DNA of 64,000 nt from Trichoderma breve (lineage: Eukaryota; Ascomycota; Sordariomycetes; Hypocreales; Hypocreaceae): positions 451,501 through 515,500 of the forward strand of contig NW_026611594.1 in the NCBI RefSeq assembly GCF_028502605.1, given 5' to 3'. The number at the start of each line of letters is the position of its first letter. The stretch's first letter is position 1. This document shows positions 33,201 to 44,915 of the stretch, piece by piece. The translations under genes and the position numbers were made by a program. The notes beneath the pieces were generated by a model, which ran no database searches, was not told the DNA's origin, and worked only from the letters and a program-made list of their open reading frames with translations.

Positions 33201-36200
33201 GCCAATGCATTGGCCCGGCCTGGAGCTCGTCAATTACCCACAGCCAGCAAATAGGAAACCTGATTGATAGAGCAAGAGAAGCCACTAATGCCGGACAAAA
33301 GCCCAGCAGCCAAACAAGACGTGGATAAAACGCCAGCTCCCCAATATATTCGGCACGGCCTGGAGAAGCCCCGCACCGGGTCCCCGTCGGCCATCGGCTG
33401 ACCCCACAAGCAGAAAGCCGGCCGGAGCTTTCGATTTCCATTACCCCCAGCTTTCTGAGTCTGCCGTTTCCATTACCCCCAGTTTACCTGATGACCCCAG
33501 GATGGCGCTGGGTTGTGACGGGTTCACAGGAGGCTAGGTGCGTACTAACTGTGCTGCGGACTTGTTTTCAAAGTGTCTGCATGTACCTTGCATGCATAGG
33601 CACAGGTAGACGTCTCCGTACCTGGCGATGGCGCAAACGCGGCGAACACGAGCCGCAAAGGAGCAAAACTGGCAACTGGAAAATGGGCAATCCACGCCGA
33701 TCATAGATTTTGCAGTTCGGAATAGAGTACCACCAAGTACATTACGCTTGGTACCTTGGTACCTCTTACATGCAGTAATACCAAAAAGAGAGCTATCATC
33801 CGCAGGTGATGAAATAGTATTCTCGGACACAGTGCCCAGACAGTTTCGGTACATAGGCCGAAAGCAAGCTGCTCATTGATCCGTTTCATTTATGCATACA
33901 TCGGCGAGGGGCTGCTTCATCTACTCGTTTGCTCCTTTGCTGCTTTGCTTCTAATGGCCCAATGGAGCAGCAGCCTTCCCCGGGAAAAGAGAAAACAAAC
34001 TAGCAGCGTCTTGAGGGTACGGGAGGGTGGCAGCAAGCGGGAAGTAGTACTCAACTGCATCCCGTACACATTGCCTGTCTGCCCTAGCAGTAGTATGGAG
34101 GAGTAGTCTCTCGGCTATGAAAATCTGGGGGAAGCACAGCGCCGTCTTGAAGGTAAATTGCCCTGCCCAGAGTCAACTCTCTTGGCGCAGAAAAAAGCTG
34201 TGGCCACCTGTTAGTAAATCGTGGGTCTTTTGACTAAACTCGCCCCGCTTCCTTTTTCTTCTCTGTCTGTCTCTCTTTTTTTCGTTAGGTTTTCTTTTTT
34301 TGGCAGACCCCAAAAAAACCCCTTAGCCCAGGGGGCAAACGCTGTGGCTCTGCAAACGGACCCATCCGGGCGTCGGCACTGTACCATCACGAGGACGGCA
34401 AAAATGAGAAAAAATTGATTCCAGCTCGGGTTTGTATTTTTGTATTGCAGGTACCTTGTTCTGCGTACCCATACTAACAGTCAGGTATTGAATCATTTCC
34501 TCTTTTTTCCTTTTCTTTCTAGTTTGGTTACTCTTTTCTAATTCCCTTTTGCGAGTCACGATGGAGGCAGATCACTCATCCCCCAGTTTCGCTGTTCCCG
34601 TCTTACGTACAAGTTGAGAAGCACCTCAATGGCACGCCTTCGCACGCCACCGCCGGCAATTTTTCGTTCTTTGTCGCTTCTTTTCTTCTTTTCTCTTTTC
34701 TCACGCACAGTCGTTCCCGTTGCGCTTTGATTGGCCATTTTATCCTACCAGCTGTACGAGTATCCTTGGGTGACTGCGATACGAATACGTTGAGGGTGGC
34801 GGTATGGATAATAAACCTGCATAAAACACAAATGAAATACTATCGTGAAACTGCCATTGATGTTATTGCTCGCTTTCTGTCTTTTCCCGTGGCAAGTATT
34901 CCCAGAGATACTATGCCCAACTTCATCGCAATTCATTGTCCACCCGTTGTACTCTGTACTTGTTGCTCCCGAACAAGAAAAGAGCCGGAAAGGAAAAAAG
35001 GGTCAGCGTGTAGTAAAAGCTGGGGTTTTCGGTTCGAGCTACCGAGAAAGGGCTCGTCATGTGGTTTCCCTCATCAGGCCTGCACGGATTTCTCCGACCC
35101 CGGGTTTTCGGCGCCGCAGGCCGCAAAATTCTATTTCGCTCCATAGCGGTCACGATGCTCTTTACTAACAGTAGTACAAGTAGTAGTTTACGTGATAATC
35201 TGGAGTCTTAGCGCTGAGACATGACTCTTTTTCGTTCGGCGGCGATGTCTCCGATTCCTGGGGAAGCCAAGACCTCTTTATTTTTTGCCCTCTACAGTAG
35301 GAGAAATGGCCGATGCGGCCGATGTGTTTTCCCCAGAGTCACTATGAGTTAGCTACTTGGATGTACATTGGCGTGCTAAGGCAGTTGTACAAGAGCGGCC
35401 CCAACATCCGAGACCATCGCATCGTGGCTCTTTGTTTCCGGCCCCCGGCATGTTTGCCCCCTTTTTTTACGAAACCTATGTGTAATTAATTATTCAATCT
35501 GTGCTTGGAAAAGCTTTGCAGGAAATAAAAAAAAGTCAAAAAGGGCGATCACAAGACCTCTTTCTGATCGACCGGCCCCCCGAAAGAATGAATGCACGGG
35601 CGGTGTGAGTACTCCCTATGTGAGAAGGATCGCGGCGACCTGGAAATTTTGTTAGGTAAGGCATTTCCGGGGTAAATGGGCACGGTCAAGGAGCGCGTGT
35701 CTGATTCGGCGGGTTTTACGTATCGTCGTATGCATGTTGTAAGTTTGTATGTGCTACCCTTGTAAGTCTACATACAGTATGTGGTTGAGTAACATCGTGA
35801 TCGGGTAAAATACATTTTTTTAATAAATTTACTTTTTTATAGAGGTAAGGGGGTTACGGAAGTTGGCCTAAAAGTCAAACATGGATGGAATGGAGAAAAA
35901 AAAAAAAGACAATGCTGCGTTTTGGGGGGTTTTCTTGATATGACTTGCTTTGCTGGAGGATCAGGTGCAGTGGGAGGCTGATTTGGGGTGTATGATTCGT
36001 GGCGTGTAAGATGAGGCAGCCCATGACTTCCTTTCTCTCTGTCTGTGCTTGCTCGCCTCCTTGGATTCGGCCTGTTGATCCGAATCAGAAGTAAATGTGT
36101 TTGAGGCTGAGACTTGGTTCTGGTCGAGACGATATGAGATGTGGCATGGAATTAGAAACACGTGTTTGGTATGGCGATTGCGATGCGATGATCCGCAGAA

Positions 36201-37773
36201 AGCAAGATCTCAGGGCGACTAACACGGATATACGGAGTTTCGACCAAGACACGAGGAATGATGGGGAAAGTCTCAGTATGTCATTGCGGAATTTGTGATT
36301 ACGTAGCATTTCATGAATTATCATTTTTATCATTGCAACCAAAGAATATGTGCTTTCGCATAGGAAGAATAAGGTATGTGCAAAAGTGCAATCAGGTTTT
36401 GTTCCTTTCAGGGTAGGTCAGTCACCATCTCGTGTGCATTCCGGATGACGGGCGCCACACTCGCTGCCTCCAAAGGGTAAGTAAGTGACAATTGCGCAGT
36501 GTCTACTCTCGGCGCATTTTCCATCTATAGCGAAAGAAAAAAGAACTTTGCACGAGATGCAGTGAGTGTGCATCATACTGGGGGCGGATGAGGTTAGCAA
36601 CGGGAGGCCAGATGATGAGATTTGCGCCCAAGAATTGTAATCCCAGTGTCGTAGCGAATGCAGGGAGGGAAAAGGCCAATGGACAGGATTAAACAACAAT
36701 TGGTGAGCAATCACACGCTCCGTGTGGCCATGAGGACCACCATGAAAAGGAGGCAGCGGCGAAATGGGCAGAGCCGCGGATATGCGAGGAAGGATTTGGG
36801 AAAGAAATTTCGACAGCTTCATTGACGAAACCGGCTGGCGGCGTACAAAGTGGCACGCGCGGCATTTCTTTTTTTTTTTAACTAACATACTCGTACTGTC
36901 GATGAAGGGATCTTTTTACCTGGTGACGGGGTGCAATGACATCATGGCCAGGGTGTGTTTGTTGAAGAAAATGTTTTCTAAAAATTAGGTACAAGTATCT
37001 ACTTTGGCCAAAATATTGCCCGGAGGACCGAAAATGATGTGATTTGATGATTGGGAATAGCTTGTGGCCACTGTCGTACTGGAAGTTTTGGATTTGGGCC
37101 AGGCGTATTTTTAGCTCTTTCAGCTGGGCTCAGCAGCTGCGGTTTGTGGTTCTGCGACACTTGAAACGGCTGATTGGCATTGATGCCTTTTTTCCATACG
37201 AATTTGCTTGCTTGCACAGCTCATCACATTGTCCTGAGCACAAGAGGCAATGCAAAGAAGCTATCAAAGGATGGCCAAGATATCGACAATATCAGTAGCT
37301 TTTAGAACTACGTCACAGCCGCTCATTATGGCAGAACAAACTAGAACAGGCAAATGCTCAACGCAGCACGTGACCAGTTGACTGCGATTTCTTCGGCTAA
37401 ACCACCAAAACGTCCGGCAAGAGACCCATTATCGGCCTGCAGTAAAGAGAGCCAAAAAATTTGACTCCAACTGTTATCGAGGCCCGGCAATTGAGGCACT
37501 AATCGCATCTTCTTCTTCGCAAGCATTGCTCCAGGACTCTGCAGATTTCCCCTGCAATCGACTCTCTTTGCGTACAGCACTGCAGCTTTTGAAAACAAGA
37601 AAAGAATACCGTAACGCATTCCGAGTTTGGAGAGCCCCGCAACCGGCAGCTTTTGGGATCGCCACTTGCAGCTTTTTGTTGCCGATATTCAATATCATTC
37701 TGCGCAGCGTTCGGTTCTTGGACTCTGTGTACTTTTGCATCAATACACACACATAGCCTAATTACCAGTCAAG
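30251..37773. other. Largest gene-free region, between GDH and TOM22
   Basis: About 7.5 kb with no frame I can support. Frames of up to about 173 codons (for example 31433-31948 plus, 32920-33441 minus) lack motifs, overlap others and have no credible introns. The left 4 kb is GC-rich with nine GGTACC palindromes. The part from about 34.1 kb on has T-runs and AT-rich patches (for example 35450-35560, 35810-35850). No terminal repeats, transposase or reverse-transcriptase motifs, or tRNA box A/B pairs were seen. The last few hundred bases should hold the TOM22 promoter. Confidence 0.5.
33435..33482. repeat. 16-bp direct repeat, 32-bp spacing
   Basis: TTTCCATTACCCCCAG occurs identically at 33435-33450 and 33467-33482. 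Function unknown. Confidence 0.85.
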
Positions 37774-38298
37774 ATGGTTACTCTTACCGAGGTTGAGGAC
37801 GAGCACTTCCAGCACGCTTCGGCTGCTGACTTGGAGGAGGACGACTTTACGGATACCGGTATGCCCTCCATGAATCCCATCTTATCAGTCACATCCTGGT
37901 CCTAACAAAAGTTTCTTCCCGCTGCAGAATCCGAAATCTCCAACGAGTCCGACTTCGACCCCTCAGAAGAAACCCTCGCCGAGCGGCTATACGCTCTCCG
38001 CGACATCATCCCCCCCACCACCCGAGGCTGGGTGTCGAGCCGCGTCAACGCCGTCACCAGCGCCGCCTGGAGCGTCCTGTCCTTTGGCGGCAAGGGCGCC
38101 TGGGTCATCACCACCTCCGCGCTCTTCCTCGGCGTGCCGTTTGCACTGTCGTTTGCCGAGGACCAGCAGCTGACTGCCATGGAGCAGGAGTATAACATGC
38201 GCCAGACGGGCAGCGAGCTGTTGACGGCGGGGTCTGAGGGGAGCACAGCGGACCAGGTCGGAGCTGCCCTGGGCCCTGAGACCAAGGCCGCCTTGTGA
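37774..38298 (+). CDS. TOM22: Mitochondrial import receptor subunit Tom22
   Basis: Central receptor of the TOM complex in the outer mitochondrial membrane; its acidic cytosolic domain receives precursors from Tom20 and Tom70 and its membrane segment organises Tom40. Exons 37774-37858 and 37928-38298 give 151 aa, typical of the fungal family. Residues 6-43 are strongly acidic. The family core ERLYALRDIIPPTTRGW spans 47-63. The single membrane segment (about 84-105) contains the conserved proline (GVPFAL, Pro99), and FAEDQQLTAMEQE follows on the intermembrane-space side. The 69-nt GT..AG intron splits a Glu codon. No N-terminal targeting signal is seen or expected. Confidence 0.95.
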
Positions 38299-39030
38299 AG
38301 ACATTGACGAAGAAAAAAAAGACAGAAAAAAACAAAACAAAACTGAATTGGGGGCGCCACATGGTAGCAAAAGCAGGGTGCTTTGGAACTGGGAAAACGA
38401 TTTGGTTCTAATGTAATGACTGGCTTACAATGACAATGACGGGGGGTGAAATGGTGATGTATGTGGTTGAGGACCTGAGCATGCGAGATCAAGCATGGTC
38501 CCCTCCATTCGTGTACAATAACCTTTTTGACGAAGGGGGAGAGAGGCAGAGAGAGAAGGCATATCATTGCCTTGGCTTTTTACGAACTGCTGGCTGGCTG
38601 TATGTTATTGGGCGGACTCTACGAGGTTTTTTTTACAACAACTATGGGAGGAACAATAAAAGAGGGCCATTTGAGAGGGGAGTTTTGTTTGTACGAAGTA
38701 GGTTTGATGCCCCATCTCATCTCTGGACGTGGTGTAGTTTCACCACTCTGCATTTTATTATATATATATATTCCCATTGGGTAGAATCATGAGTTTGAGA
38801 TGCTGTGTAAACATGTGATGATTAAGAGTATGAGAGATGACTTTACTCTTGTGATGTGTTTTATGATCTTAATTGTAGTTACTGTTGTGAGTGAGATTAA
38901 AAGACTGGTAAGCTTCAACTGTGGGGCAGTGGAAACTATCACCACATCCTCATCCTCCTCATATACCATCCACTCTCACAATCTCCCACTTCTCTACGCA
39001 AATCTTCACACAACCTAAATAACCAGAGTC
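38299..39030. other. Intergenic region between TOM22 and the deaminase-like gene
   Basis: Contains the TOM22 3' flank, G-rich on the plus strand near 38440-38480, a short (TA)n patch at 38760-38770, and the promoter of the next plus-strand gene with a C/A-rich run just before its start. No gene seen. Confidence 0.6.
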
Positions 39031-40308
39031 ATGGACTTTATAGCGCTGCCCAAAATCGAGGTTTGTCCCCCTTTCCACTCTCATCTCCAAACCCCCAAAA
39101 GTAAGAATAATCACTCACATATTTCCAGCTTCACGCTCATCTCACAGGCAGCATCTCCCGCCAAACACTGCACGAGATATGGCTCAAGAAGAATGCCGCG
39201 GGAGAAACAGACCTAGAAGATCCGCTGCTCGTAATACCAGAGGGCAAACATGATTACAATCTCGAAACGTAAGGAAGCAGCACACTCATCTGTCCTTCTC
39301 ATCAACTTCAAGTCCGAAAACAACAAAACTCTGATATATATCAACAGCTTCTTCCCCCTCTTCAGCAAATACATCTACGCCCTCCTCACAGATGAACCCT
39401 CCCTCCGCCACGCCACCACATCCGTCCTCCAATCCTTCCTCCTCGACGGCGTTGTCTACCTTGAACTCCGCACAACCCCCCGCTCTACCCCGTTCCTCTC
39501 CACCACGCAATACATTTCCATCCTCCTCAACACAATCTCCTCTTTTGAAACTTCTCACCCGTCTCTGCATACGCGCCTCATCCTCTCCATCGACAGACGG
39601 CACGACTTCGCCACCGCGTCGTCTATCCTCGATCTTGCTCTTTCTTTGCCCGGCAGCATCGTGGGACTCGATCTCTGCGGTGACCCAGCTGCTCGTCCCA
39701 AAGGTGAAATTGCGCTCTTCACGCCGTTGTTTGAAAAGGCAAGGGAGGCTGGGTTGGGTATTACGGTGCATTTCGCAGAGGCGGAGAGTAGTGCTTCGCC
39801 AGAGGAGTTGAAGACTTTGTTGAGTTGGAGACCGCATCGTTTGGGCCACGTTATTTGCGAAGACGAAGCTACGAAGCGTGAGATTGCGTTACGAAAGGAT
39901 GAGTTGTGTCTGGAGTTGTGTTTGAGCTGTAACGTGCACGCGGGCATGGTGAAGAGTGGTTTCGAGGGCCATCATTTCGGCGAGTGGAGGGCCGTTGAGG
40001 GCGTCAAGGTGTCTTTGGGAGTAAGTTTCGTTTTGTTCCATTCTCACCCTCGCTCTCATCCCATGCTCAGCCTTACCCCTTGAAATTGAAAAGATATTAT
40101 ATGTCATGACAAAGGAAAGGCTGACAGATTTACTTAGACCGACGACGTAGGCATCTTCGGCAGCCCCCTATCCAACGAATACCGCCTCGTCGCCCAACAC
40201 TTCCACCTCGACAAGTCCCAAATCTGCGCCCTTGCTAGAGAACCCATCGACCACATCTTTGGGGGCGAGCTCGAAAAGGAGAGACTACGCCAAATCATGT
40301 GGCCTTGA
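39031..40308 (+). CDS. Adenosine deaminase-like (N6-methyl-AMP deaminase type) enzyme
   Basis: Zinc-dependent hydrolase of the adenosine/AMP deaminase superfamily, closest to the ADAL group, which in plants and animals converts N6-methyl-AMP to IMP. Exons 39031-39060, 39129-39268, 39348-40020 and 40138-40308 (1014 nt, 337 aa). Metal and catalytic residues are in place: HxH at His12 and His14 (LHAHLTGS), His198 with catalytic Glu201 (VHFAEAE), His224 (RLGH), and Asp283-Asp284 in GTDDVGIF after the last intron. The conserved LELCLSCNV also appears. Exon 1 is only ten codons, and the LHAHLTGS motif begins directly after intron 1. Intron 2 is in phase and confirmed by continuity of NLET|FFPLFSKYIY. 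A classical adenosine or adenine deaminase role is possible; substrate cannot be read from sequence. Confidence 0.9.
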
Positions 40309-40784
40309 CAATTTCACACCTCCAAAACTTACCCCATACATCACAGCAATCTTGGATAGAACTAGACGTCTTTTTTAGAACGACGGGTCATGCCCCCTTT
40401 TTGATATTCTCTTCCTTCTCACTCATTTGTTTTTGTCAAAACTAAAACTGCGCTATATCAACTGTTTAATAACGTACGTACGCAAACTTGATAACGCTAT
40501 GGCTATGCTATAGACAGGAAACCAGGTACAAAGACTAGAGGAGAGCAGAGTTGTAGCTCCATCCATGAATTTCCATTTTCATTCCGCCCACTTCTTCCTC
40601 ACCAATTTTTTGGTATATGTAATATTTTTTTAAACCCCCCCATTTCCTCAGAACAGCACTTCGTAGCGCATTCCTTTGTTTTCAATCTCCATAATCCTGT
40701 AAACGCCAAAAAGGAGAAAAAGCATCATGAGTCCCAATCTAATTCGTTTCATCACGCGTTATATAAAAGCCTCAATTTCATTTT
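40309..40784. other. Convergent 3' region between deaminase-like gene and FZO1
   Basis: 476 bp between two facing stop codons, T-rich with several poly-T tracts and CGTACGTACG at 40473-40482. It should contain both 3' UTRs. No gene seen. Confidence 0.65.
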
Positions 40785-43493
40785 TTAGTGCAAGTTCTGC
40801 GGCGGCGTATCGAGGTCCACGCCCTCAACCATGTTCTTCTGGACCTGGCTTTCGCCAACCAGCTTCCGGAAGAACTTGGAGGCTCGCTCGCTCTCGCCCT
40901 TGACCTTGACCGTCTCGTCGCGCTTTTTGTTGAGGTCCTTGACGCTGTGGTCGAGGCCGACGCGCAGGTTGTCGGCGGGCATGCGCAGGACGGTGCGTAC
41001 AGATCCCGAGATTCGGGAGGCGTTGGTGTGAACATAGTCGATCTCGGCGAGCTGTGCCTCAATCTTCCTGGCCAGCCGGTGGGGGAGAGAGTTGGGAATC
41101 TGTTGGAGTACATATGCCGACGCGGCAATGGCTAGAGGAATCAGTTAGCAAAAAGTCTACATCTGCAGTAAGAGAGGGATCAGGGGTTACATACCGGCAA
41201 CGACAATGCCAGGCAAGATGAGCTTGCGAAGGTTATCATTACCAATGATGCGCGTCGCCATCATGGCGTGGTCCACCCAGGAATTCATTCCCAGCATGCG
41301 AGGCACAACAGCGCCAGCAATAGTCAGGGCCATACCGGTGCCGGCAAACTTCTCCTGGCTATGCATCAAGGTTGAAAAGTCCACAAAGTCGGCAAACTCG
41401 GTGGGCACATCCACCTGGCGCGCGAGGGCATCCTTCTTCCGGCGGAACATGACGTCTGGCCGGAAGTGAAGGTTCTGGAACTCGTCGCCCACGTGGAGCA
41501 AGCCCAGCTGCTTGATGGCGTTGACACCCTTAACTGTCTGGGCTCGCGCGTAGTCCTCGCAACCGTTGACGGCATCGGCAATGTGGGAGAGAATGGCGTC
41601 CTTGAGGTCGTCGGCGTATCCAAAGGCACCAAAGAGGCCAGGGTATGGGATATCGTATTTGGTGCTTCCGGCGTATGTGATGGCGGCGTTGAGATGCCCT
41701 CGCGTGTGATCGTAAATGTCCTTGCACGTCTCCTCAATGTTGTGGACAACCTGTTCGTCAACCTCCGATCGGGCCTTTTTGCTAGCCAGAATCTGGGGCT
41801 CAAGCTCCTTGAGCTCTTGGGTGACTCGGTCAAACTCGGACTGAGCCACCTCGTGGTTGACCGTGGCCAACGTCCCAACATCGTTGAGGATGTTGAGCAG
41901 ATACGTCCTTGCGGGAGCAAGCTTCGATCTGGCTCGCTTTTCCAAAACGAACCTGCGAAGAGACTGTTCGAGCTTCTCAAAGTCTCGAACCTTGTCCGAG
42001 TCCTTGCCCTTGTCATCGCCGGGATCATCGCCACCGCCGCTGCCGCTTCCACTGCCGCCTCCGCTGGGTCCGCCGGGGGGTGAAGGCGCCATTGGGATGA
42101 CATTGCTAGAGACAAAGTGGACGAGCTCTGAAGCTTCCTTGTGTGTACGTGGGCTCAGCCCTGCAACTTGATCAAGGATCATCTTCTGGCATCGCTCCTT
42201 GTCTCGAATAAAGTCGTAGCCATTCACGACAATAAAAATGTAAGCCTTTTCCGCAGCGGCAGCCCAGATGAATTCCTTGGCAGACTGCGTAAAGTGGTTT
42301 GCTGCGGAGACGACAAACACAACAACGTCAATTTCCTCCTGCCGAGCAAAAATGGCCGTCGTCTTGGTCGTGTCAGAGTTCAAACCTGGAGCGTCGATGA
42401 GAGCAATGTCAACGACGCCGTTGTTGAGTAGGGATTCATCAATTGTCCTAACGTCCTTGACGTAGACCTTGCACTGGACGTATTTTTCATTGTCAATCAC
42501 AATATTTTCCAGTTCCTGAAGAGAGTATGCATCATAGGTCGACTCGTCGTTTCGGTTATAAATCATCTCCTTGTGGACTGCGTGGACCTCTTCGATTCCT
42601 GCGTTTTCTCGAGCGTCCAGCACCTCGCAAAAGATAGCGGTGCAAGGCTGTTGGTCCTCGGGCAACACTTTGCGTCGCAAAAGGGCATTGCAGAACGTCG
42701 ACTTGCCTGCGTTTAAATCACCTGTGATGAGTACTTTGCTTGACTTGTCCTCGATACGTTCGCGGAGATTCACGAGATGCTTGATGCTGGAGCTGATTTT
42801 TCCATCCAGGAGCGACGCAATGGAGCCCTTCTCCAGAGAGTGTACCAGCTCGGCCTGGTGTAGAGCTCCAAGTTTGAGATCCAATTTCAACACTGAAAAC
42901 TCTTGTGCAATCTGTGGCGAAACGAGCCGCGGCTCTGCTGCAGGACGAGTCTCGGCCGCCTGGCTGGACTCGGCCGATGCATCCTCAAGACTGGTCATGG
43001 CTCTCCTAAGCATGGGTGGCGGTGCCTGGCTGGACCTGGCCGTAATGTCCTCCATGGTCGACGAGTGCAGGATGCCGGGCCGAGGCACATCAGACTCCAT
43101 CTTCTCGGCTCGCTGAACCGACGGGTAGTGCGCAGGCCACACGGCATTCATCTCGCGAAGACCATGCAGCAGATCCAGCACCTTGTTGATTGACCGGCCC
43201 AGCGTAGCTCTCTGGGAATTGTACCATAGCTGGTGGATAGCTCCGGATTGTCGCTGGTGGCCATGGGGCTGCATGTCCCACATGCCCGGCTCGTCGCCCA
43301 TGATGCTGCCACCGTATCCCGAATCAATGTCCAGCATGCTCTGCAGACGAGCGGCGTGCTCGGACGTGGTGCCGTTGCCGACCGTCATGTAGTTGGGCCG
43401 CCCTCCGGCTGGGCCTGCGGAATCGAGGTCGGCATCGTCCGAGTCCCGGCTGGCGGGCGCCTTGCCCTTGTCGTTGTAGTATTCTTGGCTCAT
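40785..43493 (-). CDS. FZO1: Mitofusin Fzo1, outer-membrane fusion GTPase
   Basis: Dynamin-related GTPase that tethers and fuses mitochondrial outer membranes. Exons 43493-41195 and 41131-40785 (2646 nt, 881 aa), family-sized. G1/P-loop GDLNAGKST is at 258-266, G3 DAPG at 367-370, G4-type NGYD at 424-427. Helical regions flank the GTPase domain. A Gly/Ser/Asp-rich insert at about 472-500 looks disordered. Hydrophobic segments near 725-775, including LILPGIVVAGIAASAYVL split by the intron, form the membrane anchor, and the C-terminal helical HR2-like region follows (FFRKLVGESQVQKNMVEGVD). Start chosen at the ATG of MSQEYYNDKGK. The 63-nt intron falls inside the second membrane segment; without splicing, that helix ends after VVAGM. 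Divergent from VPS2 and convergent with the deaminase-like gene. Confidence 0.95.
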
Positions 43494-44051
43494 GCTGGTC
43501 AAGGACTGCTTGTACGCAGCATTGTCGAGCTGAAGGGTAAGCTGAAGGGTAGAGATGCAGGGAGTGTGGATGATGATGTCAAAATTAAAAGGTCGAAAGA
43601 TCGGGTAGGAGCACGAGGGTCGGGCTTTGAATGGGGTTCGTCAAGTAAAAAGGTTGCATGATGTTTAAGCAAATTCGCGCCCCCCGGTGACGAAGCTGCC
43701 CTGATTGGCCTAGTGCCTCGGCACAAGCTCGGGAACCACGCGCTATCTTATCGCAGGCCCCCAAAAACCGGGCGTTGACGGCACAAGTATCTTCACGCCC
43801 GCGAACCGCCGTGGGGGTACATGGCGGTGCTTCCTGGCCGACTGACGTCCCAGTCCCGACTAGCAACGCAAACATGCCAGACGACGTCGCTCCTCGGGCA
43901 CTCCGCTAGGCAGATACTATATCATCCAGTTCCTGTCCGCTTCATCGTTCAATTTCTCGCCGGAATTCGTCCGTCGCCCGAATTATTCTTCCTATCCGGA
44001 AAGCAAGACCCTGCGATTGTCGCTTCTCCGCAAGACGCAGCCGTCGTCATC
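43494..44051. promoter_or_regulatory. Divergent promoter between FZO1 and VPS2
   Basis: 558 bp separate the two start codons. No perfect TATA box is obvious; a TATATCATC word lies at 43919-43927. No gene is supported inside. Confidence 0.5.
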
Positions 44052-44915
44052 ATGAATGTGAGGGCAATGCCTATGTCTGTATGTAGTAGCGGCACCTAAC
44101 CTCGACTTCCATTGCAGATCCTAGAATGGGCCTTTGGCAAGCGCATGACGCCGGCCGAGCGTCTACGCAAGAACCAGCGCATGCTCGACAAGGCGATTCG
44201 CGAACTCGACCAGACCCGCGTCAAGCTGGAGAAACAGGAGAAGACGCTGATACAGCAGATCAAGCAGAGCGCCAAGAATGGGCAGATGGGGGCGTGCAAG
44301 ATCCAAGCCAAGGACCTGGTGCGCACACGGCGGTACATTGAAAAGTTTTACGGCATGCGTAGCCAGCTGCAAAAGATTTCCCTGCGGCTCCAGGTATGAC
44401 TTTGTTCGGCGCTGATAGTAACCTGCCGTATGCGCATACTGACGGGCGAGCCAGACCTATCGAACAAACGAGCAGATGATGCAGGCCATGAAAGGTGCCA
44501 CGATGGCATTGGGCAGCATGAACAGGTCCATGAACCTCCCCCAGCTCCAACGCATCGCCATGGAATTCGAACGCGAAAACGACATTATGGAACAGAGGCA
44601 AGAGATGATGGATGACGCCGTTGATGACGCCATGGACGTTGGAATCGAGGAAGAAGGCGACGAGGTTGTTGAGCAAGTCTTGGAGGAGATTGGCATCGAC
44701 CTGAACCAAGCTGTAAGGCTACATTCCTCTCCCGGATCGGGCCCAATGCGCAACATGACTGACCGATGGAACAATAGCTTGGGGAGACCCCAACCGCCCT
44801 GGGCAACTCTGCCGTCTCGGAGGGCAAGATTGCGCAAGCCGTTGGCGCCGGAGGCGGTAGCGGTGACCCGGTCGATGATGACCTTCAGGCCCGACTCGAC
44901 AGCCTTCGAAAGTAA
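44052..44915 (+). CDS. VPS2: ESCRT-III subunit Vps2 (Did4/CHMP2)
   Basis: ESCRT-III protein that caps Snf7 filaments and recruits the ATPase Vps4 in multivesicular-body sorting and membrane scission. Exons 44052-44057, 44118-44393, 44455-44712 and 44778-44915 (678 nt, 225 aa, the usual length). The basic N-terminal helix ILEWAFGKRMTPAERLRKNQ, the KNGQMGACKIQAKDLVRTR core helix and MNLPQLQRIAMEFERE match the family. The acidic linker (EEEGDEVVEQVLEEIG) and C-terminal DDDLQARLDSLRK form the autoinhibitory part and the MIM1 motif bound by Vps4. Exon 1 carries only ATG AAT; this is supported because the family sequence starts M-x-[IL]-x-E-W and resumes exactly after the intron AG. Confidence 0.95.

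Noticed and set aside
30251..37773. Secondary-metabolite or effector cluster in the large gap
   Set aside because: No synthase, P450, transporter or signal-peptide-bearing small Cys-rich frame could be recognised.
41466..42115. Long frames of 205 codons (plus) and 249 codons (minus, other phase) inside FZO1
   Set aside because: Shadows of the FZO1 coding exon, whose true frame has all GTPase motifs.
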